Positions 18,108 to 26,599 are shown, counted from the first letter of the stretch. The stretch: DNA of 39,459 nucleotides from an uncultured Varibaculum sp. (GCF_902489465.1 NZ_CABTZZ010000018.1:1-39459), one strand, 5' to 3'. Program-made: numbers and translations. Notes: generated by a model from the sequence alone, not told the origin.

Positions 18108-18155
18108 ACACGAGATATAGTAGGTTTCCTAAATGTTAACCACTAGATATTGTGT
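18108..18155. promoter_or_regulatory. Paired NrdR boxes upstream of nrdDG
   Basis: Box 1 (18108-18123, ACACGAGATATAGTAG) and box 2 (18140-18155, minus strand ACACAATATCTAGTGG) match the known NrdR consensus ACACwAtATaTwGtgt. They are separated by 16 bases, so their centres are 32 bp apart, about three helical turns, the usual geometry for this ATP-cone repressor of ribonucleotide reductase genes. A TACTAT -10-like element overlaps box 1 on the minus strand, so binding should block RNA polymerase. The nrdD start codon is about 100 bases downstream. The nrdR gene is not in the window. Confidence 0.85.
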
Positions 18156-18256
18156 TTGCGTTTATTCTTCTCATATTTGCTGGCGGGGGCGGAAATAACC
18201 TCTAGCGCAAACTATTGGGAGTGTTCTAAGTCCTAAAACCCATTGGGGCAAAAGAC

Positions 18257-19171
18257 CTAGGCGGGGGCAGAGGGCGATTTTAGGGTGCGCATTCCGGCTC
18301 GCGCGACCTCGAAAATGAAAATCCAGCAGGCTCCGGCGAGGGCGAGCACGGTTCCTCCTGCCAGCAAGAGGGCGAGCTGGTGACGCGAAGCCGCGAGTTC
18401 CCGCAGGTCACTGCTGGCGCTGGCGGCAGAAAAATAGGGGCTGCCGGCACCTAGTTGAAAATAACAGTAGGTGACCATCACTATTCCTACTACAAACATG
18501 ATCACCGCGAAGAAAGTGACTATCCGTCCTCGCCACAAGGCTCGCCGTCCCCGCTCTCCCCCCAGCTCCAGGGGAGAAAGCAGCAGAGAGAACACGGCTA
18601 CTACGCAAATCGCGGCGAAGACGTCAGAGGGACGATGCCAACGCGCTACGATTACCGCTAAAGCCACTAACCAGAGCACCAGTGCCGATAGATAGGTGGC
18701 TACTTCCCGCCAGCGATCAGCCGCCACCATCACCAGCGCTACCGCGGCCGCTCCTGCGGTCGTAGTGTGACCAGAGGGGAAGGAATTCGTCATATAGTAG
18801 GTGATTCCGAGAGCGGGGCGAGATAGCAAATAATGCTTGAGAACCTGGGTGGTTACCGTGGCTGCCACCACCATCACTAGCATCCGGGCACCCAGAGCAA
18901 AACGCCGTCTTACCAGGGCAACTATCACTGCCGCCGCGATTAGCGGTACCAGAATAAATAAATACCATTCCCGCAGCAATACTTGATCCCAAGGCGCAAA
19001 TGCGCCGTTGAGTTCCGATAGCGCAAACATGGCCAAGGTATCAGTAGCCTGCCCCGCGCGGGTGCACACAAAAATCAAGTAACAGGCTACAAACAACAAG
19101 ACCGCAAATAGCGCTACCGAAAAACGACGCACGTAACCGGCAGTCAGTCCCCTTCTCAGCGCGCTAGTCAT
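18257..19171 (-). CDS. PAP2-family membrane phosphatase
   Basis: This 304-residue multi-pass protein (about six transmembrane spans) carries the three PAP2 signature blocks: KHYLLSRPA (KxxxxxxRP form), PSGHTTTAG and ARWHRPSDV (SRxxxxxH-D form, with Ala replacing Ser in the third block). Bacterial members dephosphorylate lipid phosphates on the outer membrane leaflet, such as undecaprenyl pyrophosphate or phosphatidylglycerophosphate; the substrate here cannot be told. It lies upstream of nrdD in the same direction but is separated by the NrdR promoter region. The helicase gene diverges from it 100 bases away. Confidence 0.88.
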   Translation of the reverse strand: MTSALRRGLTAGYVRRFSVALFAVLLFVACYLIFVCTRAGQATDTLAMFALSELNGAFAPWDQVLLREWYLFILVPLIAAAVIVALVRRRFALGARMLVMVVAATVTTQVLKHYLLSRPALGITYYMTNSFPSGHTTTAGAAAVALVMVAADRWREVATYLSALVLWLVALAVIVARWHRPSDVFAAICVVAVFSLLLSPLELGGERGRRALWRGRIVTFFAVIMFVVGIVMVTYCYFQLGAGSPYFSAASASSDLRELAASRHQLALLLAGGTVLALAGACWIFIFEVARAGMRTLKSPSAPA

Positions 19172-19271
19172 GCTTTAACCTTATTTTGTCACCCCTGTGG
19201 TTTCCACAACCAGAGGGATTTTGGGCGCAGACTCTAATTAATAATATTTTCACGTCAACAAGGAGACCCCG

Positions 19272-21719
19272 GTGAGTATCGCTGACCTGGCGAACGGATT
19301 ACGTTCCTTTAGCAGCGACCAGTTGCTCTACGAAACCGTGTTACCTGCGCGGCGCCCCAGCTTCGCACCCTGGCCGAGTTGGGTAGGCAAAGATCTACCG
19401 GCAGGACTTAAAGCCGACGGAATCGAACGTCTTTGGGAACATCAAGTTAGCTGCGCAAATGCTTTACATAGTGGGCGGGATGTGATTCTTACTTCCGGAA
19501 CCGGGTCCGGTAAATCTTTGGCGGCATGGCTGCCGTTCTTGGCGCAGCGCCATAAATCCCTGTTAGGCGTCCGTCCCACCGCCCTCTACTTAGCACCTAC
19601 CAAAGCCTTAGCTCGTGACCAGGCGACAGCTTTAACCCACTGGGCAAACCTGGCCGCACTGGATCTACAGGTCGCCCCGGTAGATGGCGACAGTCCTGCG
19701 GAAGTTAAAAAGTGGGCGCGCGCAGGTGCCGAGGTGGTGCTGACCAACCCCGATTTCCTGCATTACGCATTGCTACCCCATAACGAGCTTTGGCGCCCCT
19801 TTTTGCGGGGATTATCGCTGGTGATCGTGGATGAGGCACACTATTACCGCGGGGTATTGGGGGCAAACGTGGCCTTGATTTTACGTCGCCTGCGTCGTCT
19901 GGCTCGTAAATACCAAGCTGAACCGGTCTTTGCTTTACTGTCGGCTACTACCGCTAATCCGGAAGCTCATGGGGCTAATATGTTGGGGCGAGGACGCTCG
20001 CTAGAGGTTATTGACCGCGACGCTTCCGCCTGTGGTGCCCGCACGGTTTTCGTCTGGCGCCCACCGCTAATCGAGGATAGTGACCCCGCTTCCTGGGAAG
20101 ATGAAAATCTTTGGGAAACCAGTGAGGGGGGCGGCTCGTTTAGCAGCGCCGCGGCAGGAAAGGAGCCAAAAGTAACTGGAGGAGCCGCCGACCAGAGTGA
20201 GGCTGCGGCGGCAGAGGGGCCACGCTATCCCGCCATTTGGGAAGGCGGACGCCTGCTGGCTCAGCTAGTAAATAGCGGAGGGCGAGTTTTGACCTTTGCG
20301 CCCTCGCGGCAGGGAGTAGAAACTATTGCCCAGATCGCCCGGGATCAGCTAAGTACCCGTAACCCGGGGTTAATGTCGCGAGTGGCCGCCTATCGCGGCG
20401 GTTACCTGCCCGAAGAGCGCCGAAAGTTAGAAAAAGAGTTACGCACCGGTACGCTGCAAGGCCTGTCAGCAACCTCTGCCTTAGAACTGGGAATCGATAT
20501 TTCCGGACTCGATGCCACCATCACCTGTTCTTGGCCGGGAACCCGCGCCAGTTTCTTTCAGCAACTTGGTCGTTCTGGTCGCTCCGGGCAAGAAGGCTTA
20601 GGCATCTTGGTGGTTTCCGATAATCCTTTAGACGATTTTCTAGCTCACCACCCGGAAGAGATTTTTCGCTCCGCCGAGCAAATAGTTTTCGACACCGAAA
20701 ATCCCTTTGTGTTGGCTCCCCAATTGCTGTGTGCCGCGGCAGAACTTCCTTTAACCAGTGAGGATACTGCTTTATTTGGAGAGGCTAGCGCCCAGATTAT
20801 GACACAGCTTCGCCAGCAAGGATTGCTGGTAGATCGCCCGGGGGGACTTTGTTTCGATATCACCAAACGATTTTCACCCTGGCAGGCAGTAAAACTTCGC
20901 GGAGAGGGCGGCCAAGTACAAATTATTGAATCAGAAAGTGCCCAGGTAATTGGCACGGTTGATAGTTCTCGGGCGGACAGCGTGCTGCACCCGGATGCGA
21001 TTTATGTGCATCAAGGCCGCGTCTGGCAGGTTTCTCGCCGAGATGACGATATCGCGGAAGTGGTTCCCGGGCCGAAGAAGCTACGTACCCGCCCCAACAC
21101 GGATACCAGTATTTCGATTACCTCAGAAGAAGCCGCCCCGCTGACCCCTGCGCCGACAGTTAGCTGGCATTACGGGCGGATCGAAGTGCAAACCCAGGTT
21201 ACTTCTTTTGACCTATTGCGCCTGCCGGGTCATGTTTATCAAGCTACTTTCCAATTGGATTGCCCCACCCGCACCTTGCAAACTACCGGCACCTGGTTCA
21301 CGCTAACAGAAAAGCTTGTTAAGCAGCTGCAGCTAAACGAAGAACAGCTGCTGGGTGGGGGGTTGCACGCAGCCGAACACGCCCTGATTGGTTTACTTCC
21401 CTTGGTGGCTACCTGTGACCGTTGGGATCTGGGGGGATTATCTTTAACCCAGCATCCTCAAACTGGACTGCCCACGGTGTTTATTTACGATGGCACCCCC
21501 GGAGGTGCCGGTTTTTCCCGGCAAGGTTTTCGTCAGCTAGAAACCTGGCTAGATTTAACCTATCGGCAAGTCAGCGCTTGTCCCTGCAAGCAGGGGTGTC
21601 CGCGCTGTATCCACTCCCCCAAGTGCGGGAATGGAAACGAAATGCTTTCTAAATCTGCCGGACGGGATCTTTTAGAGTTCTTACTTAGCAGCTTTGGTTC
21701 GGCCGGCACTGCCAGATAA
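19272..21719 (+). CDS. DEAD/DEAH-box helicase with C-terminal DUF1998 (MrfA/YprA-like)
   Basis: This superfamily 2 helicase of 815 residues has Walker A TSGTGSGKSLA (about residue 75), Walker B/DEAH VIVDEAHYYRG (about 187), SAT motif LLSATTANP, and motif VI QQLGRSGRSGQ. A low-complexity insert lies near 275-310. The C-terminal DUF1998 ends in a four-cysteine cluster, CPCKQGCPRCIHSPKC (about 770), which binds zinc in B. subtilis MrfA, a helicase in mitomycin-type DNA damage repair. In mycobacteria the homologue (Rv3649 type) also neighbours the DUF4244/TadE cluster, as here. The GTG start has AAGGAG six bases upstream. Its stop faces the pilin cluster 9 bases away. Confidence 0.92.
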   Translation: MSIADLANGLRSFSSDQLLYETVLPARRPSFAPWPSWVGKDLPAGLKADGIERLWEHQVSCANALHSGRDVILTSGTGSGKSLAAWLPFLAQRHKSLLGVRPTALYLAPTKALARDQATALTHWANLAALDLQVAPVDGDSPAEVKKWARAGAEVVLTNPDFLHYALLPHNELWRPFLRGLSLVIVDEAHYYRGVLGANVALILRRLRRLARKYQAEPVFALLSATTANPEAHGANMLGRGRSLEVIDRDASACGARTVFVWRPPLIEDSDPASWEDENLWETSEGGGSFSSAAAGKEPKVTGGAADQSEAAAAEGPRYPAIWEGGRLLAQLVNSGGRVLTFAPSRQGVETIAQIARDQLSTRNPGLMSRVAAYRGGYLPEERRKLEKELRTGTLQGLSATSALELGIDISGLDATITCSWPGTRASFFQQLGRSGRSGQEGLGILVVSDNPLDDFLAHHPEEIFRSAEQIVFDTENPFVLAPQLLCAAAELPLTSEDTALFGEASAQIMTQLRQQGLLVDRPGGLCFDITKRFSPWQAVKLRGEGGQVQIIESESAQVIGTVDSSRADSVLHPDAIYVHQGRVWQVSRRDDDIAEVVPGPKKLRTRPNTDTSISITSEEAAPLTPAPTVSWHYGRIEVQTQVTSFDLLRLPGHVYQATFQLDCPTRTLQTTGTWFTLTEKLVKQLQLNEEQLLGGGLHAAEHALIGLLPLVATCDRWDLGGLSLTQHPQTGLPTVFIYDGTPGGAGFSRQGFRQLETWLDLTYRQVSACPCKQGCPRCIHSPKCGNGNEMLSKSAGRDLLEFLLSSFGSAGTAR

Positions 21720-21728
21720 ACCAATGTT

Positions 21729-22109
21729 TTAAGGGGGATTAATGGCGGGGCCGGCTCGGGAATGAGCTTTAAGCTGCCAGTTGAAAACGGTTTTTATCCG
21801 CACCGAAACTTGCACGTCCCTAACGCGCAAAATACAGGAATCTAAGGACACCGCATTTTCTCGGGCAACCTGAGTAGCCACGGCACAGGGAGCGTTCGCG
21901 GTGCCATAAAAGTGAGCCTGGGCGGCGGCTAGAGCCACGAAGTCAGCCCCCGTTTGTGCCCGTGCCTTCGCACTTAAGGCTCCTCCTAATAGTCCAATCC
22001 CCACCGTCAAAGCCGCTAGCAAACAGATAAATCCTACCGCCCAAATGGTGGCCGATCCCGCCTCCGCCGTTGTGGGGGATAGCTGGGCGCGACTATTCCC
22101 GGTTTTCAC
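21729..22109 (-). CDS. Rv3654c-like TadE-type pilus/secretion helper protein
   Basis: This 126-residue protein has one N-terminal transmembrane helix preceded by SATIWAV (a pilin-like boundary) and followed by KARAQTGADFVALAAAQ, the heptad-rich stretch of Rv3654c/TadE-like proteins. Two cysteines later in the chain (NAPCAVA and DSCILR) may form a disulfide. It overlaps the preceding gene by 4 bases (ATGA) and is last of the three-gene operon. It probably serves as a minor pseudopilin; the family is recognised by position and pattern only. Confidence 0.75.
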   Translation of the reverse strand: MKTGNSRAQLSPTTAEAGSATIWAVGFICLLAALTVGIGLLGGALSAKARAQTGADFVALAAAQAHFYGTANAPCAVATQVARENAVSLDSCILRVRDVQVSVRIKTVFNWQLKAHSRAGPAINPP

Positions 22110-22510
22110 GGCGCTATTCCCATCGCCAACTCTGGTTCCTTTAGCGTGCTGGCTTTACAAGTCACCGCGGGTAAAAAGTTTGCTTTCCCCACCAGGTTTT
22201 TGCTGGCCGCGGCGCGCACCCACTGCCCACTACTGTCTACGGTCACCCCGATGGAGCCACCACCTGACCACGTTTTTCCGATGCTCGCCGCGCGCGCTGC
22301 CGTCCGCGCCGCGTCACAAGTTTGCACCTTTGCAGCGCCAGCTACCCCAGCGCCTAAACCCATCACCGCTACCGCCACCAAGGCAGGCAGGGTCAAAGCG
22401 GTTTCGACAGTGGCGTAACCACCCTGACAATCCCGATGCATTTGCCACAGTCGGCGCAGCCATCTAATAAACTGCGCCGACTGCGGATGTTTCCCAAATA
22501 TTGTTGTCAC
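22106..22510 (-). CDS. TadE-family minor pilin
   Basis: This 134-residue protein carries the TadE pattern: a short basic N-terminus, a prepilin-type boundary CQGGYATVETALTLPAL with the conserved glutamate five residues after the tyrosine, a single hydrophobic helix and a small extracytoplasmic domain with two cysteines (TCDAAR and VTCKAS). TadE-like pseudopilins are processed by prepilin peptidase and take part in Flp/Tad fibre assembly. It sits between the DUF4244 pilin and the Rv3654c-like gene, matching the mycobacterial Rv3654c-Rv3656c order. Confidence 0.82.
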   Translation of the reverse strand: MTTIFGKHPQSAQFIRWLRRLWQMHRDCQGGYATVETALTLPALVAVAVMGLGAGVAGAAKVQTCDAARTAARAASIGKTWSGGGSIGVTVDSSGQWVRAAASKNLVGKANFLPAVTCKASTLKEPELAMGIAP

Positions 22511-22511
22511 T

Positions 22512-22724
22512 TTAAATCGAAAGTGCTTGTTTAATAATTGCAGTTAACGCGCTTTTTATCCCTCCTCCCTTAATGACTGCCATCAACAGACCAGCGAAGG
22601 CGGCTGCCGCTAAAGTACCGATGGCGTATTCGGCGGTGGTCATCCCGTCCTCTTCAGTTCTTAGCCGCGCAATTGCCTGCCGGGTTTGCGCCCAAACCAA
22701 GGCGCGCAACGCGAAATCTTTCAT
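22512..22724 (-). CDS. DUF4244 Flp-type major pilin-like protein
   Basis: This small protein of 70 residues ends its basic leader with EEDGMTTAEYAIGTLAAAAFAG, the class III (Flp) prepilin pattern: cleavage after Gly, Glu and Tyr as conserved +4/+5-type residues, then a hydrophobic helix. The predicted mature pilin is about 42 residues. It is the first gene of the cluster, one base before the TadE gene. The tadA ATPase and tadB/tadC platform genes normally found immediately upstream are absent; hemL diverges instead. Confidence 0.85.
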   Translation of the reverse strand: MKDFALRALVWAQTRQAIARLRTEEDGMTTAEYAIGTLAAAAFAGLLMAVIKGGGIKSALTAIIKQALSI

Positions 22725-22859
22725 TCCTTCCCCTTTCCGGTTCCCCCGCCGGTTCGGCCGGAGGTGGTATCAGCTTCGCGCAGGCAGGAAAAAACCGAGA
22801 TACCTACAATAATGTTCTGTGTAAAGGCCGCAATTATCGCCTCTTGGGGACATGTGGGC

Positions 22860-22871
22860 GATAATGGGCGC
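22860..22871 (+). promoter_or_regulatory. Candidate -10 box for a leaderless hemL transcript
   Basis: GATAAT (22860-22865) ends six bases before the hemL ATG at 22872, the spacing expected for leaderless mRNA, and no ribosome site precedes this ATG. The -10 lies in the right arm of a 9-bp inverted repeat (ATTATCGCC near 22833-22841 and GGCGATAAT at 22857-22865). Confidence 0.45.
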
Positions 22872-24290
22872 ATGAGTGAGCAAGAACCCTTAACCGATAA
22901 AGAACTATTTGCCCAAGCCAAAAAAGCGATCCCCGGGGGAGTTAACTCTCCGGTTCGCGCCTATGGAAGCGTGGGCGGCACTCCGCACTTTATTAAAGAA
23001 GCGTTCGGAGCGTATATACGTGACGAGGAAGACAACACTTTTGTGGATCTAGTGGGGTCTTGGGGGCCAGCGCTACTGGGACATTCTTGCCCCCCGGTAG
23101 TACACGCAGTGCAAGAAACTGCCGCTAAGGGTCTTTCCTTTGGTGCCCCCACGGTAGGCGAAACCAAGTTAGCGCAGGCGATTACCGCCCGTATGCCCGC
23201 TTGTGAGCAGGTGCGCATGGTTTCTACTGGCACCGAAGCCACGATGACCGCGATTCGTTTGGCACGCGGGGTAACCGGACGTGACCTAATCATTAAGTTT
23301 GCCGGTTGCTACCACGGTCACTCCGATGGACTGCTAGCTGCGGCTGGGTCGGGGGTGGCTACTCAGGGACTACCGGGCTCTGCAGGGGTAACTGCCGCAG
23401 TCGCTGCCGAAACTATCGTGCTTCCCTATAACGACTTTGACGCGCTCACCGAAACCTTCGAGCGCAAAGGCGAACAGATCGCGGCAGTTATATGTGAATC
23501 CTGCCCCGCCAATATGGGAGTCGTACCGCCACTGCCTGGTTTTAACCAACATATTCGCGCTCTTACCCGCAAGTATGGGGCGTTAATGATTACCGATGAG
23601 GTGCTAACTGGTTTCCGGGTAGGACCTTCTGGATACTGGGGATTGCAAAACGATTATTGGATAGACCTTCCCGCTAAACTTCCCGATTTTTCCGGCGAGG
23701 ACGAGCTGGCTCGCTGGCGGGCAGGCGAGCTCGAAAAAGCAGAGTTCGTACCGGATCTCTTTACTTTCGGCAAGGTGATTGGCGGGGGCATGCCGCTAGC
23801 GGCTCTGGGAGGCTCCCGCGAAATCATGGAGCAGCTTTCACCGCTCGGCCCGGTTTACCAGGCAGGCACCCTTTCGGGTAATCCTTTGGCTACTGCTGCC
23901 GGACTAAAAACTCTAGAACTTGCAGATCACACCGTCTATGCCCGCACTAGTGCAGTTGCCGATGCCCTCATCGGGGCGATCGAGCAGGAGGCCAAAGAGG
24001 CGGGGGTTGCCCTGAAAATTAACCGGGCGGGCAGTTTGTTCTCCGTGTTCTTTGGAGAACTTCCCGCACAAGACGGAGTAACCAATTTCGAACAGGCCAA
24101 TACGCAAGAAACTTTCCGTTACCGCGCCTTCTTCCACGCGATGGAAGAGGAAAACATTGCCCTGCCGCCTTCGGGATTTGAAGCCTGGTTCGTATCTTCG
24201 GCTCACGATGATCGGGCAGTAGGACGGATTTTGGAGGCCTTACCTTCCGCGATGCAAGCTGTGGCCGAAGCTGAAAGCAATGATAGTTAA
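22872..24290 (+). CDS. hemL: Glutamate-1-semialdehyde 2,1-aminomutase (HemL) with internal insert
   Basis: HemL converts glutamate-1-semialdehyde to 5-aminolevulinate in the C5 haem pathway, using PLP. The frame is open from 22686, but that extension overlaps the divergent pilin gene and has no homology-like sequence; MSEQEPLTDKELFAQAKKAIPGGVNSPVRAY is split here as start MSEQ at 22872 followed by the canonical PGGVNSPVRA. Other signatures are VSTGTEATMTAIRLARG, ITDEVLTGFRVG and FTFGKVIGGGMPLAALGG with the PLP lysine (about residue 300). At 473 residues it is some 40 longer than usual because of an acidic insert (about 258-290, near DYWIDLPAKLPDFSGEDELA) just before the lysine. No other haem genes are nearby. 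Confidence 0.95.
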   Translation: MSEQEPLTDKELFAQAKKAIPGGVNSPVRAYGSVGGTPHFIKEAFGAYIRDEEDNTFVDLVGSWGPALLGHSCPPVVHAVQETAAKGLSFGAPTVGETKLAQAITARMPACEQVRMVSTGTEATMTAIRLARGVTGRDLIIKFAGCYHGHSDGLLAAAGSGVATQGLPGSAGVTAAVAAETIVLPYNDFDALTETFERKGEQIAAVICESCPANMGVVPPLPGFNQHIRALTRKYGALMITDEVLTGFRVGPSGYWGLQNDYWIDLPAKLPDFSGEDELARWRAGELEKAEFVPDLFTFGKVIGGGMPLAALGGSREIMEQLSPLGPVYQAGTLSGNPLATAAGLKTLELADHTVYARTSAVADALIGAIEQEAKEAGVALKINRAGSLFSVFFGELPAQDGVTNFEQANTQETFRYRAFFHAMEEENIALPPSGFEAWFVSSAHDDRAVGRILEALPSAMQAVAEAESNDS

Positions 24291-24356
24291 GTTAAAATTG
24301 TTTACATTGTTACTCTAATCGAAACCTCATCACCCCAGGACTTTAGTCGCTTTTGA

Positions 24357-24387
24357 TTGAATTCGATTAAAAATCTATCGCTATACT
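24357..24387 (+). promoter_or_regulatory. Tentative promoter of the wall-protein operon
   Basis: TATACT (24382-24387) is a fair -10 box with TTGAAT (24357-24362) 19 bases upstream, in an AT-rich intergenic stretch, about 60 bases before the start at 24448. The spacing is long, so this is tentative. Confidence 0.3.
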
Positions 24388-24447
24388 TTAATGTTGTGAT
24401 ACACTATTAAATGTATTAATGGGTTGGGTAGGAAAGTTCCGATTACT

Positions 24448-25839
24448 ATGAGCATTCTGCGCAAGATCAGCAGTTTTGCTGCCACTATCCTAGTGGCAGC
24501 AGCGCCGCTGTGCATTGGCTTCTGCTCTGCTCCCTTCGCGCTTGCTACCCCTGGCGACACGCCAGCCACCAGCACTTCCACTACCAACCCAGCTGGCCAG
24601 ACCCAGGATCTTAACGACTGGACAAAAAAGAATTGCCCGGGTGGATCCGAGTTTGTTAATGACATACACGAAAACACCCCGATTTATTTAGGCTATGCGG
24701 ACGGGAAAACCTACCTGGGGTACACCAATACCACCTGGCAGTCCCGGGTAGATCCCAGTAATCAGTTCATTGATGCCCGAACCCTTAAAACCGTAAATGA
24801 AAAGGGTGAAGAAGTCACGACTTACAAGTCCAAGTTTGGTACCTGCGTACGGGTTGCTTCCGATGAAAACGGGCAGGCTGTCGCCCCAGTTTATTATGGA
24901 ACGATATTTACCTCAGATGAGTCAGCCCTGACCTCCTCTGGTTTTAGTGATAAGACTCAGACCGTTTTCCAGGTGACCGAAGTGAAGAATTGGGATCCGG
25001 GAACGAAAGTAGAGTCCTGGTCCAACCAGTCTGGTGGCGGCTACCAAGAAATGCCATACTCCCAGGCTAAGAACAGTTCGGACAGTGGATTTAAGAACCT
25101 GCTATTAAGCAAAGAAGACTCGATTAGTCTGCGTTTTAGCCAAGCTGGCTTTTATACCGTCTACCTGAAAGCCGTCACTACCGACCCGAAGAATCCCAAC
25201 AAGCCTTACCAGACCGAAATGGCCTATACCTTTATTGTCGGCAAAGAGGCTTCGGTTCCTAAAGATCTTCAGGATATTGTCGATGGAAAGGATGAGGGAG
25301 GATCAGAAAATCCCCCTACTCCCGATCCGGGAGAAACTACCCCTGATACTCCGGATCCGGAGCCGGGTGACGGGGAACATGGTGGAGGCACCCATCCGGG
25401 AACTACCCCCAGCCCGAAGCCTGCAGCTGGCGCAAATGGTGCGGCGCGTAACTCCAACGTGTCTTCTTCTTCGCGACTGCAAGCCAGTTCGCAGCTAGGA
25501 GGAACTAACTTGGCGCGCACTGGTGGCTCGCTAAGTCGCGCCCAGCTGCCGCAACCTCCAGCAAATGCCTTCCCCACCCTGCCCGACCCGGCAGCTGGTT
25601 CTTCCCCGGCAGAAAATCCCGCGGGAACTGATCCCGGCTCTGCCGCTGCTGACGGCTCCAATTCGGGTAGCCAAACTAATAACGACAATCCCTTGAAATT
25701 CCAGGCAGATAGTACCTCTACCGACCTGGCTACTAAGCAGTGGATTCGTTCTTCCTCTCTAGCCGTATTTGCCCTAGGTCTGGGAGCTGCCGGGCTGACC
25801 GGTATCGGATTACTTATTTTTTCCCGCCTACACCCCTAA
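24448..25839 (+). CDS. Secreted, C-terminally membrane-anchored wall protein with TIGR03769-like repeat
   Basis: The ATG at 24448 is chosen over the upstream TTG at 24424 because AGGAAAG lies 11 bases before it and the signal peptide (MSILRKISSFAATILVAAAP) begins there. The 463-residue protein has an extracellular domain at about 40-270. Residues 225-268 (SLRFSQAGFYTVYLKAV, then MAYTFIVGKE) resemble the actinobacterial surface-anchored repeat TIGR03769, found in wall proteins linked to metal/anchored-repeat ABC transporters. A Pro/Thr/Glu stalk (about 275-425) and a C-terminal transmembrane span ending SRLHP follow. An LARTG string near 354 is too far from the C-terminus to be a sorting signal. 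The next gene starts directly at the stop codon, so the two form an operon. Ligand unknown. Confidence 0.75.
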   Translation: MSILRKISSFAATILVAAAPLCIGFCSAPFALATPGDTPATSTSTTNPAGQTQDLNDWTKKNCPGGSEFVNDIHENTPIYLGYADGKTYLGYTNTTWQSRVDPSNQFIDARTLKTVNEKGEEVTTYKSKFGTCVRVASDENGQAVAPVYYGTIFTSDESALTSSGFSDKTQTVFQVTEVKNWDPGTKVESWSNQSGGGYQEMPYSQAKNSSDSGFKNLLLSKEDSISLRFSQAGFYTVYLKAVTTDPKNPNKPYQTEMAYTFIVGKEASVPKDLQDIVDGKDEGGSENPPTPDPGETTPDTPDPEPGDGEHGGGTHPGTTPSPKPAAGANGAARNSNVSSSSRLQASSQLGGTNLARTGGSLSRAQLPQPPANAFPTLPDPAAGSSPAENPAGTDPGSAAADGSNSGSQTNNDNPLKFQADSTSTDLATKQWIRSSSLAVFALGLGAAGLTGIGLLIFSRLHP

Positions 25840-26556
25840 ATGAAAAAATCCTTCCGTAACCGGGTGCGAGATTACCGGTTAAAGAGAGAAAAAGATCAGC
25901 CGCTGGATCAAGCCATCTACATGACGATAGCTACCGGTAGGTTAGAACCGTTGCTCCGCTCCCTCGCGATCTACCCCGTCTATAGCAGTGGCGAAATCCG
26001 CTCGCAAGGAGACTCCCAATTTTTAGTTGCCTACGCAACCCACCTGCGCTCCCCAGCGTCCTCCACAGTTAACGCCGCCCTCTTAACTGAACATCTTGAT
26101 TCGATCCGCGAGGACGCCGACGACTCTCAGCGAATAGGTGCCCTCCTTAACCCAGGGGGACAGTTTGAGATCACTTTAGAAGCCGATGATCTCCCCCGTT
26201 TAGCATCCCTAGTAGCGGGGATTCCTACCGAAGACGCCCTCACCCCGATCGCTTCGGAATCCTTAGAGGTCACCCCGGCAACCAGTGAACACGCTCAAAT
26301 GCTGGTTTCTTTGGTACCCGAGCTACCGATACCAACCGGACTCGCGCTGCAGGCTTTAACTGCCAGCTTTCAGGGATTTAACCCTGGTAGGTGGCCCGTG
26401 GTTTTTCTGGTAGACAGCGGGGGAGTTCCCCAAACGATACCGGCTATCCTGAAAGAACAGCTCACCCGCAAGCTTCCCCAAGCCATCTTGGTAGATCCCG
26501 CCGTACCTGATTGGCGGCGTGACCTATTTTGGGGCTACCGGGAATTACTTACCTAA
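25840..26556 (+). CDS. Cytoplasmic protein of unknown function, possibly SseB-like
   Basis: I do not firmly recognise this 238-residue protein. It has no signal peptide or membrane span and starts with a basic stretch (MKKSFRNRVRDYRLKRE). Fragments such as AIYPVYSSGEI, FLVAYATHL and LLNPGGQFEITLEADDLPRL resemble the SseB enhanced-serine-sensitivity domain, where a conserved NPG segment precedes a helix; the match is by eye. The C-terminal half has VVFLVDSGG and ILVDPAVPDWRRDLFWG. Its ATG (25840) abuts the TAA of the wall protein with no gap, implying translational coupling, yet one product is exported and the other appears cytoplasmic. A role in regulating or processing the partner is inference. 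Confidence 0.6.
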   Translation: MKKSFRNRVRDYRLKREKDQPLDQAIYMTIATGRLEPLLRSLAIYPVYSSGEIRSQGDSQFLVAYATHLRSPASSTVNAALLTEHLDSIREDADDSQRIGALLNPGGQFEITLEADDLPRLASLVAGIPTEDALTPIASESLEVTPATSEHAQMLVSLVPELPIPTGLALQALTASFQGFNPGRWPVVFLVDSGGVPQTIPAILKEQLTRKLPQAILVDPAVPDWRRDLFWGYRELLT

Positions 26557-26579
26557 AAACTGCCGGCTCAATACCGGCA
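26555..26579 (-). terminator. Intrinsic terminator of the aminotransferase gene
   Basis: On the minus strand TGCCGG (26574-26579) pairs with CCGGCA (26561-26566) around a 7-base loop, followed by GTTTTT (26555-26560). It lies 20 bases after the leftward stop at 26600 and just past the end of the convergent gene. Confidence 0.65.
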
Positions 26580-26599
26580 ACGCTTGACCAAACAACGAT

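Noticed and set aside
22686..22871. N-terminal extension of HemL from an upstream ATG
   Set aside because: It overlaps the divergent pilin gene, lacks HemL-like sequence, and the conserved N-terminus begins at 22872.
25510..25524. LARTG string in the TIGR03769-like wall protein as a sortase signal
   Set aside because: It lies about 110 residues before the C-terminus and is not followed by a hydrophobic span and basic tail; the protein instead ends in a transmembrane helix.
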